A stretch of DNA of 64,000 nt from NCBI GenBank assembly GCA_028673005.1, contig CM054114.1:22104880-22168879 (forward strand), given 5' to 3'. Source of the DNA: Tanypteryx hageni. Lineage: Eukaryota; Arthropoda; Insecta; Odonata; Petaluridae. Positions 33,761 to 46,088 of the stretch are shown here, piece by piece. Position numbers and translations under genes: made by a program. A model generated the notes under the pieces. The model had not been told where the DNA came from. It did not search any database and saw only the letters and a program-made list of their open reading frames with translations. Each line of letters starts with the position of its first letter. Position 1 is the stretch's first letter.

Positions 33761-35661
33761 CTTCGAGAAGAGTTTTTTTAAGAGCATTTTTTTATGTTCC
33801 TTCCTTTTGGATATCGAGAGGGATATTCCTTCCCGATCCCTCTAATTAGGAGCGAATGATTGGAAGGAAGGTCCCATCGAATGGAGAAGCCTTAAAAAAG
33901 GGGAAATGTAGATAGTTATTTGCGCCATTGTCAGTAACTGGGACGATCACAGAGGAAACCGATGAAATATTCGTCCAGACGTCTTTTTATTTCACGAGGA
34001 GAGCGGCGAAAGACACGGCAACAGCCTTCTGGGAAGTATTTCCCTGGAATAAATGGCTGCCGTCCAATGGGCGACGCGAATCGATACGATGGTAATTTTG
34101 CAAAATAACCACGCCTAATGTGCCTCCAGTCTGTAGTAATTAAAAAAACATAAATAAGAAGAGGAAAAAACTACTGTACCCTTTTAAGTCTATTCGAATG
34201 TCGGAAAACCGCAGTAACCAGCGTTTCATTAGTTAGGACAATTCTTTATTTTTCCATAACTCAGCATTGATATTATTATTTGTTTATATATATTTTGTAT
34301 GCTCATCTTTTACTTCTCGGGCCTTCTCCATCACTTGAGATTCGATATTTTTGTGCGTTGACGAATAAACCTTAGATTCCTTGGAGAAATATCAAACAAA
34401 AGAAAAAAATTATCTGGGGATTAAGCAATATATAAATAAAGTAATTAAACGGGATCCTGCGAATGAAAAAATACTACATTCGTATTTACACGATTCGCTA
34501 ATAATTTGTAGATGTGGAAATATTTTTATTTTCCAAGATAGCATAATAATCTGAAGAAATAGTTGAAAAATGAAACTTACGAAGTAATGGTGAGGTTATA
34601 ATTTAAAATATATATTTCGCTTTTTTCGTCCGTTATCACGTTTTGAGATGAATAAGACTAGTCATTGAAAAACTCTTGAGATGATCTGCTGTGGTGCTTG
34701 TTTTTTCCGTCGCATTTTTTATTTCATCGAACGATTACAATTAAAATTAGTAACAAAGAATCTCGAAAGCGGAAAGATTCGCTTGTTCTACTTGCTTGAG
34801 AGATGAAGTACATTTGAAAAAGGAAGACACTCATTAATTATTTAAAATACTACAAAAGTTTACAGCTAAGCGAAGAGAGAATTGGTGCTAGTTTCTCTCT
34901 GTTGGCGGTTTCCAAGCGTCCGCCTTCATTTGTCTCTCAGGAAGCTTTCTCTCTATCTGTCTCTCTGTCTCCCTCTCTAGGCGAAATGTATGAACTTCCT
35001 GTACGCAGCGTTAAGTTTCGTGGTTGCGAAATGACTCGAGGCGATTGAGTTTCTCCAGCGATTCGGTTCTGCGGAGTCCCCTTCGGCAGTCATAGATTTT
35101 TTCAGTGCTCGAGAGTTACTGCCGAAATAACTAAATATTTTCGCCCTGAATATTAACATTGAACCCTTTATGAAATTCTATTCCTCACAAGAAGAGACTT
35201 TCTCGCAGTGCGCGTCTTTCCTTCACGTAGCCTAAGCATGTATTAATATAAATTGAATGGGAATAACATACTTTGAAACGTTCACTCTCTTATTTTACTA
35301 AGGAGAATGGAAAACTTAATTAATTAATGGATAATGCTTCGGGATAGGCTGCGTGATGAGCATTTTTTCGTCTCAACCTTTCGCCCGAGTTGAATCGTGT
35401 ATCTTCAGGAGGAAGAGTTACTCCTCGCGCAGCGTGTTCCAGATAAAATTATCGCCATAGCGATCCCTGCGATAACATCCACTGTAATAATTAATTAGCT
35501 TTTTAAATAACCTAATTTTAATGTATGATGTTATAATTTGTTTAAATGAATACACGTCAGATTAATATAATATCATTACATTTAAACACTTGGTTTGTGT
35601 AAATATCATTTTTGATTAGTATTTATACGATTTCTGGGTTATCCCTTAAGATATTATTGGC
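33761..35661. other. Non-coding stretch
   Basis: No gene recognised. The minus strand at 35379-35408 holds CTGAAGA (35402-35408) and GAAA (35379-35382), another copy of the CTGANGA...GAAA module. A CT run is at 34938-34979. Confidence 0.45.
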
Positions 35662-35669
35662 CTAAGAAG

Positions 35670-36835
35670 TAGGGTGACCACTTATGTTTGACAATTTTAC
35701 GGGACAGACTCTTGAAAAAAACGGGACTGTTAGCAATTTTACAGGACATCTTAGTTTTGAAGAATGAAAAACTAAATATATTCTTTGAAATTATATATTT
35801 TTTTAACATTTTACAGTAAAAAAGACATCATTCGTGTATGGGAAAGTATTTTTTTGAACGTTCCTCCACACAACAGGTTTGTTCTAATAGAAAACGTATT
35901 ATTATCGAAGGAGTTGTGGTGCAACGAAGCACCGTTAGGTTCACCAATGTAGTCAGCTTCTCCCGAGATGAAATAAACAGAACTACCTCAGAACACCTTC
36001 GAGGGCAGCTGGCACCTAACTGACCTAACAAACGAATGTAACTCGATTTCCGAGGATACGATAGCCGACATTGTTGCAATCGCCTAAAATGTAATAATTT
36101 CAATTTCTTTCAACAAGACAAAGTATGCCTTTTTTATCAACCGACTTATTTGGAACGGAAGTTAGAGAAATTAAGTATGTGTTATAATGTTAAAACCTCT
36201 CTTTAACGCTATTAACCTATTTGTTTTCGTAATAAGTTATTTATTCAGTATCGATGAAATGGCCCTTTGTATAAAAATTGTATTTTTCCTTTCATGAAAA
36301 AATACGGGAAAAAATACGTCCCGTATTGAATTTATTTATTTATTAATTTTTTTCACATACAGCGAAAGTGCCAATTTAAAGTGAAAAACTAAACATTCAA
36401 AGATTAACAATATAACAACAAAATAATGTACAAAACAATATATGATGACATCCAATGCAGCTTAAGCATAAGCAAAAAGCAGTCCATATAACTAAGTAGT
36501 GTGACAAAATGTCATTCCATTTTTAATAAAAGACTCTTTGGACAATGAGAAAGGATCTAAACTAGGGGAAAGTGAATTTAAAAGAGAAGGAAGACGATAG
36601 AAAAGAGAACGTTTAGCAAGCAAAATTCTGGGGGTGGGGAAGTGAAATAAGAAAGAAGAACGAGTAGATCTATTAGGAACACGGAAATTAAATTGAGCAA
36701 GTAACTCGGGACAGTCAGCAATAGAATTTAGTATATTGTATATAAATGAAAGATCATACGGGATACGGGAAATTTTAGGGAATAATGGCCAAAAAACGGG
36801 ATGTCCCGTAAAATACGGGACATGTGGTCACCCTA
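35670..36835. mobile_element. Non-autonomous hAT element with 8-bp duplication
   Basis: It begins TAGGGTGACCAC and ends GTGGTCACCCTA, perfect inverted ends of 12 bases. The flanks are identical: CTAAGAAG at 35662-35669 and 36836-36843. Inside, phrases such as ACGGGAC occur near both ends. Bases about 36330-36750 look like a separate A-rich insertion of unknown class. No transposase is visible in the 1166 bp. Confidence 0.88.
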
Positions 36836-37559
36836 CTAAGAAGGGAACATCGCAACATAAAGTATGTCTATTTCACCGAGCTACAGAAACAGTAACTCGC
36901 ACTCTTAAAAATCTGACCAATCTATTCTGTGGGGTAAAAACTTTTTCAAATATTCCATAACACTTAATTATATCGTTTCAGATATTTCGACAATTTATCG
37001 ATTTGTAAGTTTCATCGAAATTAAAATTAAAACGCAAATTGTCACGGACCCTCTTTAAAACCTTAAAGCTAAGCCTTTTTAAGTAATATGCTTGCTTAAT
37101 TTTCACTGGAAAGTAAATGGGTTAATGTTACGATTAATTTGAATAAAAGACAGATGAAAGGAATGACGGAATGACCTCGATAAGCCAGCGTTAACATTTT
37201 TACGAATACAGCGACTTGGAACCCATTAACGGTTTAGGGAAAGAGGACTCTCGCTGACCCACGTGTATCGCGCGATTTAAGAAATAAAACGGTACAAAAA
37301 ACTCGGCTCTCCTTCAAACTGAAACGGAAACGTGTTGAGTCTCGAAAAGAAAAGACAAAAGACTGATGCAGCGAGGCGTAAAATGGATGGCGCGCGCCAT
37401 CTCTCTCTCTCTTCGCGTAATCCCCTCCCGCGAAATGAATGACGCTCATTGACGCGTGCATTGCGGGTGAGTCGCTGTTCGCAAACATGCGCACACAAAA
37501 AAAGGTTTATATTCGCAGCAAAAGGGCGCACGCAATATTGTTACGCTGAATGGAGTCGA
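36836..37559. other. Non-coding stretch
   Basis: No supported gene. The minus-strand frames at 37234-37531 overlap each other and lack motifs. Confidence 0.5.
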
Positions 37560-38260
37560 GTGAAGAGAATGGGGCGGAGGGATGGGCGAATCGCTTTATT
37601 ATTTTTATTTTAGCCTTTATGGAGGCCCGTATGGGACTGTGTGAGTTTAAGAGAGAGAGAGAGAGCGTTCATGTATTGAAGGTTGTGAAAGAAGAGAGAA
37701 GCATAGGAGGGCGGTTTTTTGAGGGAATCGAACCGTTTGGTAAAGGGAGAGAGGGAGCCTGGCTAATTCGAGTGGAAGACGGGGGAGAAGACGGGTGTGG
37801 GTGGAGGGGGGAGGGAATCAGGGTTGCACGGTTTGTGAGGGGAGGACGACGAAAGGGACCACGCTGCGAGTACATACACGGATCAGGGAGGCGGGAGCGG
37901 AGACAAGGAGGAAGGGGACAAGGTGGAGGGCGGTTGAAGTAAGCGGCGAGAGAGAGAGGGGCAGAAAGAGGGGAAGGGATGCGATGGAGCGGGGAGGGTG
38001 GGGGGAGGAAAAAAAGGAGAAGGGGGGCGAGTGCTTTTTGTAGAAGATGGGACGAAGGTGGGGAGAGAAGGAAGGCGTATGGAAAGTAACGAGTGGTTGA
38101 GGAGGGGAGGAGAGGGAGGAGGAGAGGAGAGGGAGGAGGAGGGGGAAGGGTAGGGGGAGGAGACAGGGGAAGGTGGAGGGGGTATGGGGAGGGGGCATGG
38201 GGAGGGGGGCAGGGGGAGGGGGCAGGGGGAGAGATGGTCTACAGTGGAGAAAATGGCTTG
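37560..38260. repeat. Polypurine/G-rich domain
   Basis: About 700 bases are purine-rich on the plus strand, most strongly at 37940-38240, where GGGGAGG runs dominate. All long frames on either strand here are compositional. Confidence 0.85.
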
Positions 38261-39373
38261 CGTGGGTGGCAGGGGCGTGCGCACCGTGTTAGCTTGGAAG
38301 CTATTCGCATAAAAGAGCCTTTGGTGCCAGTTTTTGCCTTAATTCCTTTAGTTATATAGAACGCAAGAGAGAGAGAGAGAGAACGGGAATTTAAAATTTT
38401 TCGTTTGCTTCCTCGACATGTGCGGATGTAAGACTCATTTCGGTAGAAAGTTCCTGAAAATAAAAATACTTTGTCATTGCAAAGTGTTTTTTTTAATTGC
38501 ACGTTTATTTTTTTGGGTATCCCTCATTTGGAGGTAAGACTAAAAGAGCTCCCGAAAAACTCCTCGTCGAAATATAACGCGTCAAACGAAAATCAGATTT
38601 CCAAAAGGAAGACATTTCGAGAGAGGAAGTTAGATTTCTGACCGAAGTTTTTCTTAGCATCGAAAACTTTTAATACCTACCTAAATGGACTCAATAAGTA
38701 CCGTATGTAGATACAGCGCAGACTCAATCTAAAAAATAAGTTTACACACATAAATGTGAAATAATAAAGTTAACACTTTACCGATGATAGACGATATACA
38801 GAAAGATTGTTGAGAATTTAGCTGCTGTTGGGCGGAAACTGGTGGAGCGTGTCTTGAACTGTCTCGCCATCGCGGTGTCTGCATACTAACTTCCTCGTGT
38901 TATCCTGAAGCCCTCGAGATCTCAACAAGATCATATGTAATCACACGAAATGAGTTTATGGTATGACTTGCCTTTAATACCAAAGGGTAATTTTGTCTAC
39001 GTAACCGAAATAATGCACCAGGATCATATAATTTAAGAGGAACATAGTGGTTGCAGATTGTGTCTTTGTGCATTTCACATCAGGAAAAAATACGTGCCAT
39101 AATAAAACTACGCCAAATCCAAGATAGCTTAGTGCTAAACAATAATTTCCCCGTATATGAAAACAGTTTAAGTCGAGACACGCTATTCTATTTCGCGCTA
39201 AAGAAGGAATACCTTTATTAGGTTTTGTTTGAATTATTCGTCTGAACTATTCCAGTACTTAGTAATACTTCTGTAGTTAGGATTTGAATTAAAAATTTGG
39301 TTTGATTTTCATTTAAACGCATACCTCTTATAAATGAGTCATTTCTTGTTCTGGAATCGGTGACGATTTAGAT
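38261..39373. other. Non-coding stretch
   Basis: AT-rich, with a short GA microsatellite at about 38367-38382. Nothing else recognised. Confidence 0.55.
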
Positions 39374-41103
39374 CAGGGTTGTCCAACCTTTTTCAGCGAA
39401 GGGCCACGTTTAGAAATTTTCAGTCCCCTTCGAGCCAAAACGTATGACCTTTTTTTGTTAGGGATTCGATTATGCGGGCCGATGTCTATACCATATAGGC
39501 CATTCAAGACTATCATTTACGCTTGATGTTTTCTTTTTATCATTAAAATTATTGAAGTTCAAAGAATAAAATTCACAAGATTCATAAAGATTATTATTTA
39601 TTCAATATACAAATAGACAAATTACAATTTTACAATTACAAGGATTTAGTGAGATATTTGACATTGTTTTTGCTTGCACAAAAATCAATGTCCCCCCGTA
39701 CACTTGACGTGGAAACATGAAGTATATTGCATAAATGTTTGTCTGTCAATAATGACCTCGACTTTGACTTTATATTTTTCATAAGTGAAAAAAGTCGTTC
39801 ACAAAAATATGTGCTACAAAACAGTGCAATAAACCGAATGGATTTGGAAAGGATTCTTTGTTAACGTATTTCCTATAAAACGTGTGAATGTCATTCTCCA
39901 CAAAAGCTCTCCTCAAGTGACTGCTGGCTTGAACTTGAATTAATTCTAATTGAAAGGTATTTTCCACTTCATTAACATCTATGCTAAATGGATCAGCAAA
40001 AATTTTAAGCTCGAGACTATGATTTCTGAAATCTGCAAATTTCTGTTCGAATTCGTTTCTCAGGCTACTAATCAATGTTGCGTATTTTTCAAATTATACT
40101 GTCTTAGCACGTCTTGCTGAAAGTGTTGTGAAGTGGTCAGTTTTTTTTAAACAAGTAACTGCTTTTGAAACAGTTTTAACTTCTCGGTAAAGGCTGTAAC
40201 ATGCTCATATAATGCATTGACTAACTGACCCATTTCTTGTAGCTTTATATTCAATTCTGCAAGATATTTAATTGTGTCAACTAAGAAAGCAAGGTCATTC
40301 AGCCAATCCTCATTGTCCATGATACTCACATCCTTTCCTTTGTTTCTCATAAATACCTTTATTTCTTCTAGCAGAGAGTAGAAGCACGCCAATGTGTTCG
40401 CCCTACTAAGTCAACGTACGTGACTGAAGTAAATTACATCGCCATAGTCGGATCCTAATTCTGCAAGAATGATTGAATGATTGAGCCCTCGTGACTTAAT
40501 AAAATTAATTGTGGAAACAACAACTTCCATCACATGCTTCAACTGCAGTGTCTTTGCACAAACTTGCTCCTGGTGAATTATGCAATGATATGTGATAATT
40601 TAATGTGACAATAATTTTTGCATTAAATTTACAAACCCGATTAGCTTCCCTGTCATCGCAGGAGCTCCATCAGTTGTTAGACCACAAAGGTTACTCTCTT
40701 GGAGTCTAAATTTTATCAACAGACGTAAATGTCTTGTTCCTTTGTTGTGCCTTTCATTGGACAAAGTTCAAGAAGTTCCTCAATTATTTCATAAGTGTCG
40801 GTGACTCCTTGTACAAAGACTGCCAATTGAGCTGTATCGCGCACATCTGTACTCTCATCAACAGCTAAACTGTAAAACTTGCACGCCTTAATACTTTCTA
40901 CCAAAATATTTTTAATGTTAGATGCCAGCTCATCTACTCTTCTAGCGATTTTTTGATGCGAAAGGCTAATTTTTTGGGCTAACGACTTTTTATCAGGGCA
41001 TGCAACAGATGTAAAAATGTATTCCTTAATAACAACTATCTTCTCGTGACATATAAGACAGTATGCCGTCATTATGTTCAATAACAAAGCATCTTCCGTC
41101 ATT
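39374..41103 (-). mobile_element. Truncated hAT element carrying the dead transposase
   Basis: At 39374 the sequence CAGGGTTGTCCAACC is a typical hAT terminus, pointing into the element, and GGGCCACG follows, common in such ends. It lies 260 bp beyond the stop of the transposase pseudogene, as expected for the 3' end. I cannot find the opposite terminus or an 8-bp duplication of ATTTAGAT, so the other end is lost. Confidence 0.6.
39636..41103 (-). pseudogene. hAT transposase pseudogene (GTF2IRD2/ZBED-like)
   Basis: Read on the minus strand, recognisable blocks run in family order. CLICHEKIVVIKEY resembles the end of a BED-type finger. Then come CPDKKSLAQKISLSHQKIA, FYSLAVDESTDV, TTDGAPAMTGKLIGFVNLMQ and HCIIHQEQVCAK. 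These are followed by WLNDLAFLVDTIKYLAELN, LRNEFEQKFADFR, and the dimerisation end TYFCERLFSLMKNIKSKSRS and LLTDKHL, with a stop at 39636-39638. The gene is dead. There is a stop at 40600-40602, and TGA at 40411-40413 replaces the Trp of the conserved RWLS motif. Frame changes occur near 39850 and between the blocks. The finger passes directly into the middle of the protein, suggesting an internal deletion. Intact members are roughly 600 or more residues. Confidence 0.85.
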
Positions 41104-43459
41104 GAATGTGGAATTACACACCTTTATTACCTCGAATTTAAAGAACCTTTCTTCAATTATTCTGCAACTCTAGGCAACCTAAAAAATACAACAGCATAAG
41201 CGCCTGAAATTAAATCTCTGGAGTGTAGAAAATCTTCTCCGCTCTTCGATTCCAGCAAATCATTCATTATATACTTTGGATTTATCTGCCTACAAGCTAG
41301 CGCTCAAAGTTTAGTCTTCTGCAATATCTGCACATTAAAATCAAGTATCTAATAAGCGCCTTCGCTGCGCAAAATGATGTATAAAGCCTCACAAATGCCT
41401 TCTATATCCTTAACAAAATCTCGAATCTCTCTTTGCACGGGAAGCGAGTCAGATTTAAGGTCGGTGTTTCGCCTTTGATGCATTCATCTGGAACTTTCTC
41501 GGCTTTAAGGAGGCTCTTAGGACGTAAAACTCAAAGTGGAGGTAACATCTGCCACAGTTTAAAGACAATTCGGCACTTCAAAGAAATGATGATTCCTCGA
41601 GAATCTCTGCTATTTGCGGAAACTGACGATTTCTCATAATGTACAACTGACATCATACATCACAATTCAATGTCACAAGTGCAAAGCCATCTGTCAAATC
41701 GAATGCTGAAAGTAAAGTATTGTGATAATTGCATTTTTAATGAAAAAATATAATAAATTTCGATTTTATTAAGACTTGAGCTTGAGTAAAAGAAATGGAG
41801 TTGTTTTTTATTCAAGCTCATCTGAAAGAAGTAATAATTAGGAGAATTTGATGAAATTTTAAGTGTGGTTTATTCATAAAATAGTTACTGTAAATTGAAA
41901 CTTTCGTCAGAAATACTACGCCGAATATCCTGTAGTTATCACTCGTAAATGATAAGCACTTCCTATAAGACGATAATTGGCTCTCAATTTCTCAACCAAC
42001 CCTCATTCAAGCGCAAAAAGGCATCTATGTGGAATTTTGCACTTTTGATTTCGGTGAGCTATTGTATGCTCATTGACGCAAATGGAAATACTAGCAATAA
42101 ATATTTCATTTATTTCGCATATCTCCGGATGACTTTCTGAAATTAGGATATCCCCAATCCACGGGTCCTGAATCTGCCTTCACTCTCGCACATAGCTTAT
42201 CATAACGGTCTGCTTCGAATTTAAAAGAGCGTTTCTCTATTGAGAGACAATAGAGGTTATGCAGCAGACAGGTCCATGTCCACAAGACCTCTTCAATAAC
42301 ATTCACCCTGCGTGTCATTCCCAAAGTTGACAAAATGTCAATCGCAAAATTGAGTCGCAAATTAGAATGAGAACGACCACATACCCTCGGCCAATTCAGC
42401 TATCGGATAAACTTCCCACCCTACCTCTCAATTAAGGCTGAACGCACACCCGTTAGTCAAGAAAAGAAAACCTCAGACACCAACACACACCGACTAGTCA
42501 TGGTCGTGAACGAGATGTCGGACAAGGTAGTTTTTACGGGTGCACTTTTGATTTGGGAATGGTTGTGTAAGCAGGAGACCAATAATAGTAAGAGGTATTG
42601 GAGTCATCCATTTATTCAGGAGAGGGATGATACCTTACCTTACCTTAGAAAATTTAATCATTGAACTGCGATCGAGAAAAGTTTTACAATTTCACCCGAA
42701 TTACGCCAGAAACTTCTCATCGGCAGCCATCACAAAACTAAAAGTAGTCGAGAGTTACAAAAAAGTAAATTGACCTTGTCGATGCGTTGCCTGAGACTAA
42801 TAGAAATTCTGCACGCGTTATTCCATCAGACAAGCAGAAAAGACACGTTTAGAAAGTGTAGTGACTATAATCTGTGTGCGTTTCCCCATAAGCGGCTATC
42901 CAAAAATCGTGTCTGATCGTGAATGTGTCTTGTCTTGACTAACCAGAGTGCGTTCAGCTTAAGACATTTGTCTGGGCGTGTGGTGCACAATCAGGCAATA
43001 GTTTCCAAAATGAATCGGTGAAATTCAACCACATTCAGCTTCATGAATGCCATAAATCCCGCGGTTGGTGCTTCTCAAAGTTCAAGGAAGCCATCTTAAA
43101 CGAGAAGAGACGCAAAACGGTATGATAAATATTGACACGCTCTCACTCCACTCAACTAACAGAGCGATTCCGAATTTCCTTTTTAGAGCCACCTCGGTAA
43201 AAGACACTTTCTTCACCGGTCAAACAAATCTATAAGTGGGCTAAAATATTTCATTTTGAAATGGCGAAGTTTGCGTTCGCCGACTCGAGTAAATAAAACT
43301 CTTCTGCTTCCGCGATATCCCAAAAAACTCATCAAACCGTTTTCTCTTGAGCTCTATATTTTATTTTACTCGAATAAGTTTGAAATAACATCGCGCGTTA
43401 GGACGACAAGAAGAAAGCTTTGCTCATGGAAATAAATGGAATTTCAACCAAGCCTTGTT
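41104..43459. other. Non-coding stretch
   Basis: About 2.3 kb without a recognised gene. Small frames at 41433-41639, 41949-42140 and 42106-42360 lack motifs. I looked for the missing right hAT end here and did not find it. Confidence 0.5.
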
Positions 43460-43705
43460 ATGTAGTCAAATGCGGACGTCTGCCAAAGGGCCCACTTTGT
43501 CGATTCTAGTTAGGAGATGTCATCATTTTTGCGAAAAAGGGTAGAAAATATCGGTTTCTAGAAAAGTGAATGGAACAATTCTCTGGTTTATTAAGAATAA
43601 CCGTATCGAGGAATTATATCCATAAGTGAAGTACGAGTAGAACTTATTTCTAATGTCGTGATTTTGACTTCAATTTTCTCAAAACACTCTTTTTAAATAT
43701 CATCT
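43460..43705 (-). repeat. Family C repeat, second subfamily
   Basis: Starting from GGACGTCTGCCAAAGGGCCC at the left, the block is the reverse complement of 30112-30345, including GACTTCAATTTTCTCAAAACAC, which is shared with few changes. Next to it, at 43713, CAGGGTTCCCTCTAAG looks like another transposon end, with relatives at 47709 and 48083. Confidence 0.65.
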
Positions 43706-44654
43706 GTGATCAGGGTTCCCTCTAAGCTGCGCGCCTGAGCGGCCGCGTAATAGTTTTCGAAGTGCTGCGCACTCAACTTTTCGAGCGCGTACGATTGGGT
43801 GCATCTTATTGTGTGTGTCTCTTGCACCCGAACAGAGCCGAACCTCTTCGAGCCGCAACGCACACGGGTCCTAACTTGCCATGGACGCCTTGTCGTCAAG
43901 GTTTTTTATTTTTCTATTATTGGAGCACGAGTTGTGCTATCTATCTGTTTAAGCCGCCTGTTTAAGCAAAAGGAACAGTTAGAAATACGAGGGAACAAAA
44001 TTCTTCAGACAGATGATAACTCCTAACCCTTCCGAGAAGAGATCGCATTGTCCTACTGTCGGTAAAAGACATATTGGGGGCGTCGTAAACCGGCCTACCG
44101 AAGAAGTCGGCAGGGTCCCCACTCTGCTAATTGCATACCCCCCTTCTACACTCTTGGTTTTTCCAACAGTTTTAACCTTACGGTTAAGTCGGTATTTACG
44201 TGTTTATCGCAGGTGGACACTCCATCAATTATAACTTTCAGTTTACGTAAATACTTGAATAAACTTGTAAATGTGAATGTAAATCGAGTATTTCTTCTAA
44301 ATTTCGAACGAGTATCTCGTTCCTTTATTGAGTAAAGCCCATTTATCACCGTGAGGGAGGTCGAAAAATTATTTATAAGACGAGAAAAATAGCGGCCAAA
44401 GTCCACTTTCGAGGAGAGCAGAGCGCGTTATCTCGATAATTTGTTCATTTTTTTATCGTCGTATTATTCATCGCAACCAAGGTATTGTTTAAACTCCAAG
44501 ACAGCGTCGAAATTTTGTGAATATGCCGATAATTTGTTTATTTTCGTTATCGTCGTATTATTAATCGCAACCAAGGTTTTGTTTAAACTTCAATGCAGCG
44601 TCGAAATTTAGAAATTTGAATTGTATACCGGCATTGTGACTTTTTTCCTGTGAC
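43706..44654. other. Non-coding stretch with GTTCCCTCTAA-type end
   Basis: No gene. GC-rich text at 43713-43890 follows the CAGGGTTCCCTCTAAG end. A near-direct repeat of about 90 bp (ATTTGTT..TTTTATCGTCGTATTATT..TCGCAACCAAGG) occurs at about 44440 and 44530. Confidence 0.45.
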
Positions 44655-46088
44655 TAGGGTTACCAAATTTTTGTGTCTCCAAAGAAGGACATCTTAAAGT
44701 TTTAAGAAAAGAAAATAAATAGTGATAATGTAAGAGGGGAGGGAGAGAGGAGGTGGTTAATTTTATCGATCAAGTTTACAGAAGTTTTTTCAACTTCACT
44801 ATAAAAACCAATTTTTAATCGATCTAATCCAGTGTGCATTATGTATTTTATTAATTACAAAAAATTATTTGGTTCATTACGTAAGTAAATAAAGGATTAA
44901 ATGAAAAATGTATGAACAAGAAACTGGTGAATACTGAAATTTTCAATAAACAAGTACGGTTTATTTATTTTTTCTTTAATGTAAAAACAAATGTTTTTAG
45001 AATATTTTTTAAAGTTATATATTTGTTCTCTTTTAATAGATTTAAGAAATGTTTGAAAATTTTTATCAAATTTAAAAATTCAGTACAATTTTCTGAAAAA
45101 ATTAAAAAAGACTAGCAACTCATCTTCGAGTAATTTTATAGAGCATCAATTCTGTTCATCCTGCCACTTTGTACCAATGATACTGAAAATCCTCTCGCAG
45201 TAAGTTGATATGCTCATAATGTAAGAAATGAAATAAGATATTTTCAAATTAAAAATTTATAGATTTAAGGATAATGTGACATTTTTTTAGTTTTTGAAAT
45301 TTTATCAAAACTTGTTTTTATTGTTGTAATTTCTTTAAACAGTTAATTCATATTTAAATTTGCTTTGATTGCCAAATTGAAACTTTTAATAATTTCCACA
45401 AAACCTTCATCATTTTGGGAAAATATATTTTTCTTTAAACGAGAACTTTGAAAGCATTCCCATTATTTCGTTTTCGTTGAAACGGAACCATTTAAATAAT
45501 GCAGCGCAGATTTAAATAAATTTTAAAAATCTGCTTTCATTATATTTTTTCCTGTTCCTCTAGACCTTTTGAAAATTTTGACGAATAGTATATCCAAAGA
45601 ACTCATTCAAGCGATTTTATAATGTTTTTTTTTTAACTCCAATATAATCGGGAAAACATCGATAACGGTAGTTGGATTACATTCTAATTCTATAGAATAA
45701 CTGTTTTGAAAAATTCTAAAACATGGTTTACAAATAATAAATAACTTTCCATTGCTGGAGACATATCCGAAATCGTTTTTAATCACACTGACAAGTCAGC
45801 AGCGCTCAAGTCGTGAGAACGAAAATGTTTTGAAGTCAATATATGGACTGGCAAATGAACTCACGAACACGAGCTCTTTGCTTGCCAACTAAGTTGTGTT
45901 CAGCTTTAGTGTTACCAAAATATATTTATTATTGTTTATATTATTATATATACAAAAAATTACTGGTAAATGGTAAAATTTACGGAAAGATGGACAGATC
46001 GCGTCCATCCAGAGGTTAGGGATGGACACTGGACAAATCTTGTGAAAAATAGATTGTCCATCCGAAAGATGGACGGTTGGCAACCCTG
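44655..46088 (-). mobile_element. hAT element with 8-bp duplication and dead transposase
   Basis: The left end is TAGGGTTACCAA; the right end read in reverse is CAGGGTTGCCAA. The flanks are identical CCTGTGAC at 44647-44654 and 46089-46096. The 1434-bp element carries a remnant of the transposase C-terminus on the minus strand. All frames are short, so it cannot be autonomous. Confidence 0.88.
45067..45199 (-). pseudogene. hAT transposase C-terminal fragment
   Basis: On the minus strand 45149-45199 reads CERIFSIIGTKWQDEQN, the conserved dimerisation segment of hAT transposases. A TGA stop follows at 45146-45148. Further on, 45067-45102 reads FSENCTEFLNL in another frame, the next conserved segment of the same families. 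The upstream catalytic part is too decayed for me to recognise. Confidence 0.75.
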
